64,000 nt of DNA, from the NCBI RefSeq assembly GCF_008386395.1, contig NZ_CP043761.1:5394001-5458000 (forward strand), given 5' to 3'. How positions within the stretch are numbered: position 1 is the stretch's first letter; each line of letters opens with the position of its first letter. The notes beneath the pieces are model-generated. The model saw only the letters and a list, made by a program, of their open reading frames with translations. It was not told where the DNA came from and searched no databases. This stretch comes from Paenibacillus sp. 37 (GTDB taxonomy: Bacteria > Bacillota > Bacilli > Paenibacillales > Paenibacillaceae). Positions 1-8,418 of this stretch are shown one piece after another. The translations under genes were made by a program, and so were the position numbers.

Positions 1-426
<426 letters not shown>

Positions 427-456
427 TTAGAAGATTGAGGGTAGGGAGTTGTACAG

Positions 457-1359
457 ATGATCAAAGCAAATGGAGAGCCCCAGTTCCTTCCTTTATATGA
501 GGCGCTGGCAAGCGAAGTCAGATGGGAAATAATGGACATAATTGCAGATCGCGAAATGAATGTGAAGGATATTGCCGCAGTATTAGAGCTTAGCCCCTCC
601 ATCGTCACGATGCATATTCGCAAACTGGAGGATGCGGGTCTAATTGGGAGCAGACGCGTTCGGATCAACGGAGGGACGCACAAATTATGTTACCTCAAGC
701 AAAATCAGATTGAGATCGAGCTGCCATCCGCAAGCCAAACTTCACGAACCAGAGAACAGACGATAGCCGTTGGACACTACACTGCTTTTGATATTCACCC
801 TACCTGTGGGCTAGGAACACTTGAGAAAGAAATCGGCGTATGGGATGATCCACGTTACTTCCTTGATCCTGAGCGTGTACACGCCGCTATCCTGTGGTTT
901 GGGAAGGGCTATGTTGAATATAAAACACCAAATTTTGTCCTTCCTGATCAGACAACCGATGCGATTGAAATTTCGATGGAACTGGCGTCTGAAGCTCCGG
1001 GATTGCGAGATCATTGGCCTTCCGATATTCGTTTCACCTTCAATGGCATTTCTCTTGGAACGTGGACAAGCCCTGCCGACTTTGGCAGAGCAGCACGCGG
1101 CAAATATACGCCAGAATGGTGGCATCGCAATGTGAATCAGTATGGATTATTAAAGACCATTCGTATCGATACCTCCGGTACTTACATGGATGGAGAGCGG
1201 ATGTCTGACATCACACTTGCGGATATTAAGCTTAGCGAGCCGTTCTGGACGCTTCGTTTTACGGTTGACGAGGAAAGCCCCAACGTAGGCGGATTAACGA
1301 TCTATGGTGCCGGTTTTGGTAACCATGATCAGGATATTGTTATTCGTGTATTGGGTTGA
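457..1359 (+). CDS. ArsR-type winged-helix regulator with large C-terminal domain
   Basis: 300 residues; ATG behind GGGAG with 8-nt spacing. Residues about 10-85 form an ArsR-like winged helix: LASEVRWEIMDII, VKDIAAVLELSPSIVTMHIRKLEDAGLI. The remaining 200 residues are not a metal-binding ArsR tail. They contain WFGKGYVEY, IEISMELASEAPG, FTFNGISLGTW and GLTIYGAGFGNHDQDI, which look like a beta-rich, possibly ligand-binding domain. An ordinary ArsR repressor has about 100 residues, so the extension is the notable part. The gene is divergent from the GH43 gene across 180 bp of AT-rich DNA, so a sugar-responsive local regulator is a reasonable inference. The DNA-binding half is seen clearly; the effector is unknown. 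Confidence 0.8.
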   Translation: MIKANGEPQFLPLYEALASEVRWEIMDIIADREMNVKDIAAVLELSPSIVTMHIRKLEDAGLIGSRRVRINGGTHKLCYLKQNQIEIELPSASQTSRTREQTIAVGHYTAFDIHPTCGLGTLEKEIGVWDDPRYFLDPERVHAAILWFGKGYVEYKTPNFVLPDQTTDAIEISMELASEAPGLRDHWPSDIRFTFNGISLGTWTSPADFGRAARGKYTPEWWHRNVNQYGLLKTIRIDTSGTYMDGERMSDITLADIKLSEPFWTLRFTVDEESPNVGGLTIYGAGFGNHDQDIVIRVLG

Positions 1360-1369
1360 ATTTTTTAAC

Positions 1370-1776
1370 CTAATCGATTAACTTGATTTTCTCAAAAACT
1401 TTATATTTCTCCAGATCTGAAGTAATTGCATAAGGCAGGTAATGATATAATTCAGATCTGGTTGCCCACTTGTATTCACTATGTTCTTCTGAAAGATTCA
1501 CTTGATGATCTTTAGTTCTACACAAATACATTAGAAGAATGACCTGTCGATGAGGATCGGTAAAGAACGTATTGGCAAACAGTAATTCATCTATTTGAAC
1601 TTTAATGCCAACTTCCTCTCTAGCTTCACGAATCAGAGCCTCTTCCAATTCTTCTCCGAAGTGAAGTTCCCCCCTACTGTCTCCCAACTTCCGGCGCCTA
1701 CCTCATCCACTAGTGAGCGCTTAACAATTAACACTCTGCCTTCATTCTCGATTAGTCCTTTTATGACAGTTACCAT
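1370..1776 (-). pseudogene. Nudix hydrolase with a one-base frameshift
   Basis: The ATG at 1776 opens MVTVIKGLIENEGRVLIVKRS...GSWETVGG, a normal Nudix beginning. The frame is then lost at a run of six G (C on the plus strand, 1669-1674). After the run, another frame gives GELHFGEELEEALIREAREEVGI, the Nudix box (G-x5-E-x7-REVxEExG type), and continues to a stop at 1370. Adding one G would rejoin both parts into a protein of about 135 residues. Nudix enzymes hydrolyse nucleoside diphosphate derivatives. The rest of the gene shows no decay, so this is either a recent mutation, a phase-variable homopolymer or a sequencing error. A shorter product from the TTG at 1687 would lack the N-terminal strands. 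Confidence 0.8.
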
Positions 1777-1827
1777 TTTATTTTCCAAGTGTTTAATCGC
1801 AGCCCCATTTTTGTATTAACAATCAGT

Positions 1828-2349
1828 TTATGTTTGGAACCATCTTCTTAACTGATTAATATGAGCTTGATGATAACGGTTATGGTCAGCCATGTGCCAT
1901 AATCCCCAACGTATCGTAGCTTGCTTTTCGTTCTGATGTCCAAAAGTAACGACTCGATCTAGATCAGCATCCGCTAAATGTGTGCATGTCTCTTTTAGAA
2001 GGGTTAATACACCCTCATATTGAGAGATAAGTGTGTCACGTGCCAGACCTTGAACCAGCGGAAGTCTATCATTTTCATCGATCATAGGGCCATATTGCTC
2101 TATTAAACGCTGAGGAAGGACAGATCCCTTTATTCTATACACCCAATTCATATCAACGAACGTAATATGTCGGATTAATTGAGCTGTACTATTAAACTGG
2201 TTGTTTTCCCCTTTGTAATCCACTTCTTCTTGCGACATACCTTCTGTAATTGATTTAAGTCGTTGGCTATTTTCTGTTACAGCGGATAATAACATCCCGA
2301 CAACAGGTGTCATATTGGCTTCCCCTTGTAGGTCGTGAATCATAGTCAT
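1828..2349 (-). CDS. DinB-family protein
   Basis: About 173 residues, a four-helix-bundle DinB/YfiT-type protein. The three usual metal-ligand histidines can be placed: one in LIRHITFVDMNW and two in WHMADHNRYHQAH. The middle segment IRWGLWHMADHNRYHQ is the strongest family signature. Members are often thiol-dependent metal enzymes or damage-induced proteins of unknown substrate, so no reaction is assigned. The start is unsure: AAGGAGG lies 4 nt before the ATG at 2349 and 10 nt before the ATG at 2343. It follows the 51-residue membrane protein gene by 10 bp and is probably co-transcribed with it. Confidence 0.82.
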   Translation of the reverse strand: MTMIHDLQGEANMTPVVGMLLSAVTENSQRLKSITEGMSQEEVDYKGENNQFNSTAQLIRHITFVDMNWVYRIKGSVLPQRLIEQYGPMIDENDRLPLVQGLARDTLISQYEGVLTLLKETCTHLADADLDRVVTFGHQNEKQATIRWGLWHMADHNRYHQAHINQLRRWFQT

Positions 2350-2359
2350 CACTCCTCCT

Positions 2360-2515
2360 TTACCCTCGTTCTTTCAATAGGTCCTTAATTTCCCTTAACT
2401 CTGATAATATTTCTTTGGTGTGCTGGCTATTTTTTGAGTTATCTATTCCAACTTTCACAACATAAATACCGAGGAACAGATACACCACCAACATAATGAT
2501 CATTCCCATGTGCAT
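2360..2515 (-). CDS. Small single-pass membrane protein, 51 residues
   Basis: Short open frame with GGAAGGAGAA immediately before ATG 2515. The product starts MHMGMIIMLVVYLFLGIYVV, one clear transmembrane helix, and continues as a charged amphipathic tail ending LSELREIKDLLKERG that could form a short coiled coil. Its stop lies just before the ribosome site of the DinB gene, so the two probably form a small operon. I do not recognise the family. Single-pass proteins with a charged helical tail are common in Bacillales and are often missed by annotation. Ribosome site, hydrophobic profile and gene spacing support it as real. Confidence 0.68.
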   Translation of the reverse strand: MHMGMIIMLVVYLFLGIYVVKVGIDNSKNSQHTKEILSELREIKDLLKERG

Positions 2516-2551
2516 TTCTCCTTCCAAAAAAACAAAACGCTGTTACGAGAA

Positions 2552-3289
2552 TCACTCTCCCACGTACTCTCTCTCCAACTGATTCCCATGAAATGCCTTC
2601 AAAATAAAAGCTCGATCCGGAACGTTCAACCGTTCATACGACTGCAGATACTCTCTGTTGTCATATGGAACGCCAATGAATCTCACATTCAGTTTGCCCT
2701 CTTGAAGATCCACAATCCCATATCTGGCAATGGCAAGATCGTTACAGCCTAAAGCTCCCGGATTCATATATACTCTTTGATCTGTCCTATAATAATGAAG
2801 AATATGATAATGACCAAAACAAACCAAATCATGGGCCGTCCCCTGATACTTCGCGTCCAGTTTGGTCCCTGATGGTTCTTTATCGATGACATCCAGCTTG
2901 TCGTTGTTCATATGATAGTGAGTCAAAAGGAATCGACGTCCTGCTACCTCTTTTTCAACAAACTTCGGTAGAGCTTGTATTCTCTTGATCGATTCTGCAC
3001 TTAGATGTTGACCAATCCATTCATGGTGCTCGGCTAAGCCTTTATGTCCTTCTAATGGACTCTTATGTTGGAGCAAACTCAATACGGCCTCTTCGTGATT
3101 CCCCGAAATCGCTATCATATTTTCACGACTGTACAACATCTCGATCACTTCATTGGAGTAAGGGCCGATGCCGATCATATCTCCCAAGCAAAATGTATGC
3201 TCAATGTCTTCTCTGGAATCGATATCAGCCAATACCGCTTGCAGCGCAGGAAAATTCCCATGAATATCGGTTAAGATGGCAACCTTCAT
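2552..3289 (-). CDS. Metallophosphoesterase (calcineurin-like, YfcE-type)
   Basis: 245 residues with the full motif set of a binuclear-metal phosphoesterase: DIHGN (residues 8-12), GDMIG, GNHEE, THYHM and GHYH near residue 160. The fold is the short YfcE/MJ0936-like type without membrane segments, so it is cytosolic. Members hydrolyse phosphodiesters or phosphomonoesters; the substrate here is unknown. The ATG overlaps the stop of the upstream acetyltransferase gene by 4 bp (ATGA), which indicates translational coupling. Confidence 0.88.
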   Translation of the reverse strand: MKVAILTDIHGNFPALQAVLADIDSREDIEHTFCLGDMIGIGPYSNEVIEMLYSRENMIAISGNHEEAVLSLLQHKSPLEGHKGLAEHHEWIGQHLSAESIKRIQALPKFVEKEVAGRRFLLTHYHMNNDKLDVIDKEPSGTKLDAKYQGTAHDLVCFGHYHILHYYRTDQRVYMNPGALGCNDLAIARYGIVDLQEGKLNVRFIGVPYDNREYLQSYERLNVPDRAFILKAFHGNQLEREYVGE

Positions 3290-4230
3290 TGTGATTCCTC
3301 CTCTGGAATGTACATCGTCTGAATCTCCTGTACTCCCGGAATAAAGCCCAGATTCAGATACACGGACTCCGCATCATTTCCTTGCATCACATACAATCGC
3401 AGCACGGGATATTTACCCTTAAGCTCATTCAAAGCTCTCTGTAACATCAGTGTAGCAAGCCCTCTACCTCTATATGCCGGCCGAACCCCTATGCTATATA
3501 CAGCAGCCTGATTATCTTGCAAGCACAAGCGACAATTTGCAATAAGCTGTCCCGTTTCCTCGTCATATACAAGCGTGGATGCTTGGGTCAGAATTTCATT
3601 GGTATAATTAGGGTCATCACTTGGTATAAAATCTGCAAGAGTGTTATGTTTTCTTCGTGTAGCTTCAAGACTTCCTGCAAAACTCTCCAGGTCACATTGA
3701 GCAATCTCATCTTCATTCACATATTTTCTATTGCCGGTTTCACTTTCAATAATCTCTGGACTCTTTACGGTTACCCTGCTGTCCCATTCGATTTCAAAAT
3801 GATCTGTAGGCCGCTGCATCCAGCGGCATCTGAACTCCACTGGCCAGAATCCGGCTCTTGCGTATAGATCAACTTGGTCTGGAAGAATCTCAAAGGTCAG
3901 AATGCGTTTGGTGCGATCGGACCACTGTACTAATGTATGCTTCAGAAGCTTCAATACCTCAAAGCACTGCTGGAACGGCGGGATAAAAAATAAATGATAC
4001 ATCCGGTTAGGCTCCATTCTCACGCCACCTATTTTGCTTTCCCCTTTGTAAATCCAGTAGGCACTGATCTTGGAAGAACTGAACTCTTCTTCCCTGAAAA
4101 ATCCGACATAACGCATATCATAATAAACCGTGCAAAATAATCCCCATTCGGCAAAATCAGCTCTGCGAATCGAATATTCATCCGACAGATCATATTGAAG
4201 TATATCTATGGACCATTCTGTTAAACTCAT
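3286..4230 (-). CDS. GNAT-family N-acetyltransferase, two-domain length
   Basis: 314 residues from ATG 4230, which has GAGGAATTACGT before it; an in-frame start further upstream lacks a ribosome site. The C-terminal half carries the acetyl-CoA-binding GNAT core: VYSIGVRPAYRGRGLATLMLQRALNEL and a final YLNLGFIPG. The N-terminal half (GVRMEPNRMYHLFFIPPF, VLKLLKH) looks like a second, degenerate GNAT fold, giving about twice the length of a single-domain enzyme. The acceptor is unknown. It is upstream of and overlaps the phosphoesterase gene and follows the 153-residue unknown gene on the same strand. Confidence 0.83.
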   Translation of the reverse strand: MSLTEWSIDILQYDLSDEYSIRRADFAEWGLFCTVYYDMRYVGFFREEEFSSSKISAYWIYKGESKIGGVRMEPNRMYHLFFIPPFQQCFEVLKLLKHTLVQWSDRTKRILTFEILPDQVDLYARAGFWPVEFRCRWMQRPTDHFEIEWDSRVTVKSPEIIESETGNRKYVNEDEIAQCDLESFAGSLEATRRKHNTLADFIPSDDPNYTNEILTQASTLVYDEETGQLIANCRLCLQDNQAAVYSIGVRPAYRGRGLATLMLQRALNELKGKYPVLRLYVMQGNDAESVYLNLGFIPGVQEIQTMYIPEEESQ

Positions 4231-4268
4231 ACGTAATTCCTCCTCAATTCTAATTAAACGGCAAACAA

Positions 4269-4730
4269 TCAAATCATTTTTCTATACGCCACCCCGTGAA
4301 CATGAACTAACACCTGCTGTGCCTCCATACGTTCGAAGAAATCCAACATGTCCTTAAACGGATTCTCGAAATACGAAGTCAGGTATGCAAGCTCTGGCGT
4401 TGTTTTGATAAAATTGTAAAAAAAGTAGGGGTCCATGTTGCCCACATCCTCTGGACTACCAAGGAAAACCTCTAATGTCTGCCCTGTTTCTGTATTCTTG
4501 AACATACAGTGCTCGCCGTGAACATCAAAATACCAGTTCCCCGTTAATTCTTCTTCTCCTTGGATTACATCCGCATTGGACAACAAATGGTACGCCCCTG
4601 CGAGAATTTCCGTCCGATCAGGCTGATCGGTTTCCAATATCAGTTGGTCGATTAATTGCCGCGCGATTCTTTGGTACATATCCATCACAGCCAACAATTC
4701 TTCCGTAATTTCCTGCGTTATCGCCTTCAT
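4269..4730 (-). CDS. Unknown protein resembling DUF6896
   Basis: 153 residues from ATG 4730; the longer frame beginning at 4754 has no ribosome site. The sequence has an N-terminal helical stretch (ITEELLAVMDMYQRIARQLIDQL) and a later block, WYFDVHGEHCMFKNTETGQTLEV then DPYFFYNFIKTT. This reads like small immunity- or DUF6896-type proteins, a match from memory only. No signal peptide or membrane segment is seen. It lies in a run of minus-strand accessory genes. I cannot assign a function. Confidence 0.6.
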   Translation of the reverse strand: MKAITQEITEELLAVMDMYQRIARQLIDQLILETDQPDRTEILAGAYHLLSNADVIQGEEELTGNWYFDVHGEHCMFKNTETGQTLEVFLGSPEDVGNMDPYFFYNFIKTTPELAYLTSYFENPFKDMLDFFERMEAQQVLVHVHGVAYRKMI

Positions 4731-4763
4731 AGTTTCAGATCCTTGCCCTTTCAAATGGAATAA

Positions 4764-5465
4764 TTAGTTGCCCGACCTTGCGGTTAGCAAAGATACGATA
4801 ACGTAGCCAAAAAGTTGAACCGTAAATACAATGGCGACAAACTCAACCATTATGCTGTTCGCTGCATTAAAATCATTCACAAGATCCACAAAGATCTTCC
4901 CAGGTCGGGATAATACATCCCACGAATTCCACCGATTAAATCTACCAATGTAGACCCCTATACTGCTCAATAGCAAAATAACACCGACAACCATCATACT
5001 AATGTACTTATTTATTAATTGGTTTAACATTCCGTGGATTTGAATGATCGAACAAGTCGAGAGCAGCAATCCGATGATCGCTACGGCAAACGTCAGGGTG
5101 AGTCCATACCAAAAATCAATATTAACCCAAAATTGAACCTCCCCTTGAGCATCAAAATATCGGAATGAATGCAGAATCTCCGTAAAAAGGTAGGCCGCAT
5201 TGGGCAGAAAAAAGAGCCATACTCCACACATCAGCGCCATAGATATCATGCTCGTTGCGGTTAATTTCTTATGAAATATGTATCTAATGCAGGATGAGAT
5301 GATGAATGGTACCCATGCCAGGAACATATCCCAACTTAGAAATCGATACATATTTGTATCTGTTTGAACACGTAAATACATCACAACACCTAAACAACAA
5401 CAAGTAGCCACGAACAAGGTAACGATGAGTCGGAGATCTTGTACCGGATGTTTGTTATCTTTCAT
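4764..5465 (-). CDS. DUF1361-type multi-pass membrane protein
   Basis: 233 residues beginning at ATG 5465 (MKDNKHPVQD); upstream in-frame codons overlap the next gene and lack a ribosome site. About seven hydrophobic helices are visible, for example LIVTLFVATCCCLGVVMYL, LMCGVWLFFLPNAAYLFTEIL and IMVEFVAIVFTVQLFGYVIVSLL. The block FLSWDMFLAWVPFIISS followed by WLFFLPNAAYL matches the DUF1361 pattern. The biochemical role of this family is not known. It lies 34 bp downstream of an acetyltransferase gene on the same strand. Confidence 0.72.
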   Translation of the reverse strand: MKDNKHPVQDLRLIVTLFVATCCCLGVVMYLRVQTDTNMYRFLSWDMFLAWVPFIISSCIRYIFHKKLTATSMISMALMCGVWLFFLPNAAYLFTEILHSFRYFDAQGEVQFWVNIDFWYGLTLTFAVAIIGLLLSTCSIIQIHGMLNQLINKYISMMVVGVILLLSSIGVYIGRFNRWNSWDVLSRPGKIFVDLVNDFNAANSIMVEFVAIVFTVQLFGYVIVSLLTARSGN

Positions 5466-5499
5466 TTCTTTGCTTCTACTTCCTTTTCCCTGATGAATG

Positions 5500-5928
5500 T
5501 TATAAATACTTTTTAAATGCCTTGCTGGATTCTCCGTCGTACCCCAATTTCGTATAAAAGTGATGTGCTTCATGTCTGGATGATCCACTGGTAAGAAACA
5601 CCTTCACACAATTTTTCTGTACACATACGTCTTCCACATATTTCATCAATTCAGAACCATATCCCTTGCTCTGCACATGTTCCGTAATAATAACCCGCTC
5701 AACTACGCCGAAGGGTCTATTTTCCACCAAAGCATCCAGACAAATATGTAAATGAGCCGTGCCGATCACCTGATCACCCAGTTCATAAACGAACAAGAAA
5801 CTGTTTGGGTTATTTCGAACCTCTTCAATCCGTTCTGCCAATACCTTTGTGTTTAAGTTGTTCGGCAATAATTCTTTATACAGTCTTTCGATAACCTCTG
5901 CATCCCTAGCTTCTGCCTCTCTTATCAT
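5500..5928 (-). CDS. GNAT-family N-acetyltransferase
   Basis: 142 residues; ATG 5928 with GGAGGG 8 nt before it. It begins MIREAEARDAEVIERLYKELL, a typical GNAT first strand and helix. The acetyl-CoA loop is VERVIITEHVQSKGYGSELMKYVE (Q/R-x-x-G-x-G/A type) and the end is SRHEAHHFYTKLGYD. The protein is a complete single-domain GNAT. It is the first of three consecutive small GNAT genes read by position (5500, 5946, 6428), all minus strand and 17-20 bp apart, so probably one transcript. Acceptor substrate unknown. Confidence 0.85.
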   Translation of the reverse strand: MIREAEARDAEVIERLYKELLPNNLNTKVLAERIEEVRNNPNSFLFVYELGDQVIGTAHLHICLDALVENRPFGVVERVIITEHVQSKGYGSELMKYVEDVCVQKNCVKVFLTSGSSRHEAHHFYTKLGYDGESSKAFKKYL

Positions 5929-5945
5929 CAAGCTTGCCCTCCCTG

Positions 5946-6407
5946 TTACCTCACTTGATAACTTAAAATGATATCACCGTTGTCCTCGAATTCACCCGTG
6001 TCCTGAAATCCGCACCGCTTATACAGCGCATTTGCCGCACTATTATGCGGAACATGCGATACCCTGATTTGCTGGCAATCACTTCTCTCTTGCAACATAC
6101 GAATCACTTCTTGAATAGCAAGTTTGCCGTAACCCTTCCCCTGATACTTCTCGTCAATCATGAAGCGCAGAATCCAGTAATACCCGTCATTGTAGATCTC
6201 GTTATCAAATAAAATAAAACCGACCATCTGATCCTCTGCCAAAATACCGTATGGTTTGGACGTAATTTCCTTCGTTGCATGAATCAATGAATCCGCATTG
6301 CTTGCGACCAACTCCAGCTGATCTTCCCGTGGTTTAAGGTGGATGCACTCAAGTTCATTTTCTTTGGTTATGGGTTGTAGGGTTACTTTCTTCACATCCA
6401 CAATCAT
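5946..6407 (-). CDS. GNAT-family acetyltransferase, BltD/polyamine acetyltransferase-like
   Basis: 153 residues. The layout resembles Bacillus BltD-type spermine/spermidine acetyltransferases: a short N-terminus, KPYGILAEDQMVGFILFD, WILRFMIDEKYQGKGYGKLAIQEVIRML with the acetyl-CoA loop, and NSAANALYKRCGFQDTGEFEDNGDIIL at the end. By family, polyamines are a plausible acceptor, but this is inference. AAGGAGAG lies very close to ATG 6407, so a slightly later start is possible. Middle member of the GNAT run. Confidence 0.83.
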   Translation of the reverse strand: MIVDVKKVTLQPITKENELECIHLKPREDQLELVASNADSLIHATKEITSKPYGILAEDQMVGFILFDNEIYNDGYYWILRFMIDEKYQGKGYGKLAIQEVIRMLQERSDCQQIRVSHVPHNSAANALYKRCGFQDTGEFEDNGDIILSYQVR

Positions 6408-6427
6408 CTCTCCTTGCAGCTTACTTA

Positions 6428-6844
6428 CTATATTTTCTTGATCAATATAATCTCCAAAGGTTGTGTATCCAGCAACAGAGCCCCTGCATCAACATACCCC
6501 AGCTTTCGATAGAAATGTTGGGCATGTTCGTCTGATTGCGTTGAAGTCATCACGGTATCGAAGCCTTGTTGCTTCATTAGACTTTCCCAGTGATGCACTA
6601 CTTTTTTGCCATATCCGCCGTTTCGATAGGGTTCATCTATCCAGATCATATTCATGAAGGGAAGGTTGTCCCAAAAGTAACCGTACCTCATCCATCCAAC
6701 TCTTGATCCCTCGTCCTCATCCTCGTCCCATAGAATGAATATTTCTTTCTCATTGATCTTGGTTTTCAAAAGTGCATGATGGATATGCCGATCTCTATCC
6801 AAGATATAGTCGTAGTCAGCTTCCGTTGCAAATTCAATCTTCAT
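6428..6844 (-). CDS. GNAT-family N-acetyltransferase
   Basis: 138 residues from ATG 6844 (MKIEFATEADYD), with GGGAG upstream at normal spacing. Core elements: MIWIDEPYRNGGYGKKVVHHWESLMKQQGF, the acetyl-CoA-binding loop and helix, and EHAQHFYRKLGYVDAGAL. The conserved Q/R-x-x-G-x-G is RNGGYG, slightly changed. It is the promoter-proximal gene of the three-gene GNAT run and follows the amidohydrolase transcription unit, separated by a terminator at 6931-6952. Confidence 0.83.
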   Translation of the reverse strand: MKIEFATEADYDYILDRDRHIHHALLKTKINEKEIFILWDEDEDEGSRVGWMRYGYFWDNLPFMNMIWIDEPYRNGGYGKKVVHHWESLMKQQGFDTVMTSTQSDEHAQHFYRKLGYVDAGALLLDTQPLEIILIKKI

Positions 6845-6930
6845 TCGTATTGCTCCCTTCATTAACTATGTCCATCATAACCCAAAATGTGGTAGTTGCG
6901 AACAGTTCTTTCCTCTTTTTTTCCCATGCC

Positions 6931-6952
6931 AAAAAACCACGGTTTCCCGTGG
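6931..6952 (-). terminator. Intrinsic terminator after the amidohydrolase gene
   Basis: Six-base-pair GC-rich stem CCACGG/CCGTGG with a four-base loop. Read on the minus strand it is followed by six T. It lies 20 bp past the amidohydrolase stop. Confidence 0.75.
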
Positions 6953-6972
6953 CTGCACCCGCTCTATTGTCC

Positions 6973-8202
6973 TCAATGCGATATCGATCCGCTCACCAAT
7001 TGCCCCTTGTACCATACGGCCTGCCGCGCAGATCGCCGCGCAACGGCTTCCGCCGAACAACTCGCATGCACCAATACAAAACTCGCGGTGTCGCCTACCT
7101 TCGGCCATACCTGTTCCCCTTGTGAATCCAGCGGTGTAATACCGCCTGTTACCCATGCCAAAGATTGAGACAAGGACAGTTCGTCACTATATCCGTACAG
7201 TTCTGCGAATCGTCCCGCTTTCTCAAGCAGATCCCCATTGCCAAAAGGAGACCAATGATCTGTCAGGCTGTCTGTGGCCAGCTTCACGTCCACGCCCATA
7301 CGATGGAGCAAGGGAAGTGGCATCATCGTTCTGCCGATGGGCACCGTGGAAGCAATGCTCATCCCAAGCGAAGCCATTCGCTGCGCCATATCTTCTGCTT
7401 CCTGCTGCTCTGCGCGGGCGAACCAGAACGCATGACTTATCGTAACTTTACCTTGAAGCCCTGCTGTTTCTGTCAGATTTGCGAGTTCCAGCAGCGTTTG
7501 TTTGCCGGCCTGACCTCCATCATGCAGATGTATGTCAATGCCCGCCTGGTGCTGAACAGCCAGTTCAACCATGGCATTCAGTGATTTCTCGATGTCTTCG
7601 TCCACGGTATAGGGATCGAGTCCACCCACATGTGTTGCACCTTCCTGCATCGCTTGGCCCATAAGCTCCACTGAATTCGAGCGAAGTAGTCCATGCTGCG
7701 GGAAAGCCACGATTTCCGAAGAGATTTTCCCCGAAAATGATTCCAGAGCCTGCCGCGTCGCTTCCAGTCTTTTCAAGCCACTGACAGGTTCAATATTGCA
7801 ATGGCTACGTACATGAGTGGAGCCGTACCCCTGGATCAAGGTCAGAATACTCTTCGCTTGACGCTGGGCATCTGGCAGTAGCTTGGGTAACAGAACCTTT
7901 TCTTCTTCAATACGTTCGAAAATACTGGAGATCCGTTTAACGGCTGTCCACGGCCCATCGTAGTAGGTTTTATCCAGATGAATATGTGCCTCCTCGAACG
8001 AAGGCAGCAGCAGAAGTCCCTTGCCATCTACTTGTGGTAGATCGCTAGACAGCGGGTTGTTTCCTTCCACAATCTCCGCGATCACTCCATCTTCAATCCG
8101 TAGATGAGCGGGGCTTGTCCGCGTCCCCGTCACCTGTTCTCCCTCCCGAACATACCCCCGCTCCACAGTCACGTTGGTTAACCAATAAGCCTGCTTCATC
8201 AT
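6973..8202 (-). CDS. Amidohydrolase, cytosine deaminase (CodA)-like
   Basis: 409 residues of the metal-dependent amidohydrolase superfamily. Visible metal and catalytic motifs: EAHIHLDK (first HxH), GIDIHLHDGG, ISHAF and KLATDSLTDHWSPFGNGDLLE, the cytosine-deaminase pattern with the Asp near residue 320. Members hydrolyse cytosine or related cyclic amidines and lactams in the cytosol. The C-terminus reaches the usual closing segment (WYKGQLVSG). GAGGG lies 5 nt before ATG 8202. No transporter or pyrimidine gene is adjacent, so the natural substrate is open. Confidence 0.83.
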   Translation of the reverse strand: MMKQAYWLTNVTVERGYVREGEQVTGTRTSPAHLRIEDGVIAEIVEGNNPLSSDLPQVDGKGLLLLPSFEEAHIHLDKTYYDGPWTAVKRISSIFERIEEEKVLLPKLLPDAQRQAKSILTLIQGYGSTHVRSHCNIEPVSGLKRLEATRQALESFSGKISSEIVAFPQHGLLRSNSVELMGQAMQEGATHVGGLDPYTVDEDIEKSLNAMVELAVQHQAGIDIHLHDGGQAGKQTLLELANLTETAGLQGKVTISHAFWFARAEQQEAEDMAQRMASLGMSIASTVPIGRTMMPLPLLHRMGVDVKLATDSLTDHWSPFGNGDLLEKAGRFAELYGYSDELSLSQSLAWVTGGITPLDSQGEQVWPKVGDTASFVLVHASCSAEAVARRSARQAVWYKGQLVSGSISH

Positions 8203-8351
8203 GTCATCCCTCTTTTCTTACCCGGCATTACGTCCCCCGGATACCGATTGATCTATGATCCATGGTACCATACGGTTTCACCGGGCAAAAATACGTAAAA
8301 CGTTGGTGTTCCATATGCGAAACGTTTGTATTACTCTACCTTAATACATGC

Positions 8352-8378
8352 AAAAAAACAGGCACAATACGTGCCTGT
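8352..8378 (-). terminator. Intrinsic terminator after ogt
   Basis: Perfect 8-bp stem ACAGGCAC/GTGCCTGT with a five-base loop, followed on the minus strand by seven T. Confidence 0.85.
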
Positions 8379-8418
8379 CCCGTCCAATCACCTTAATCTT
8401 CTTGATTACGCGAGTCTA

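Noticed and set aside
5500..6844. GNAT gene run considered as a toxin-antitoxin (TacAT-like) system
   Set aside because: No ribbon-helix-helix or other antitoxin gene is adjacent, and the proteins look like ordinary small acetyltransferases.
8281..8340. AAACGTTT palindrome upstream of the amidohydrolase considered as a cre site
   Set aside because: It fits the cre consensus at the central bases only, with mismatches at the conserved G and C positions.
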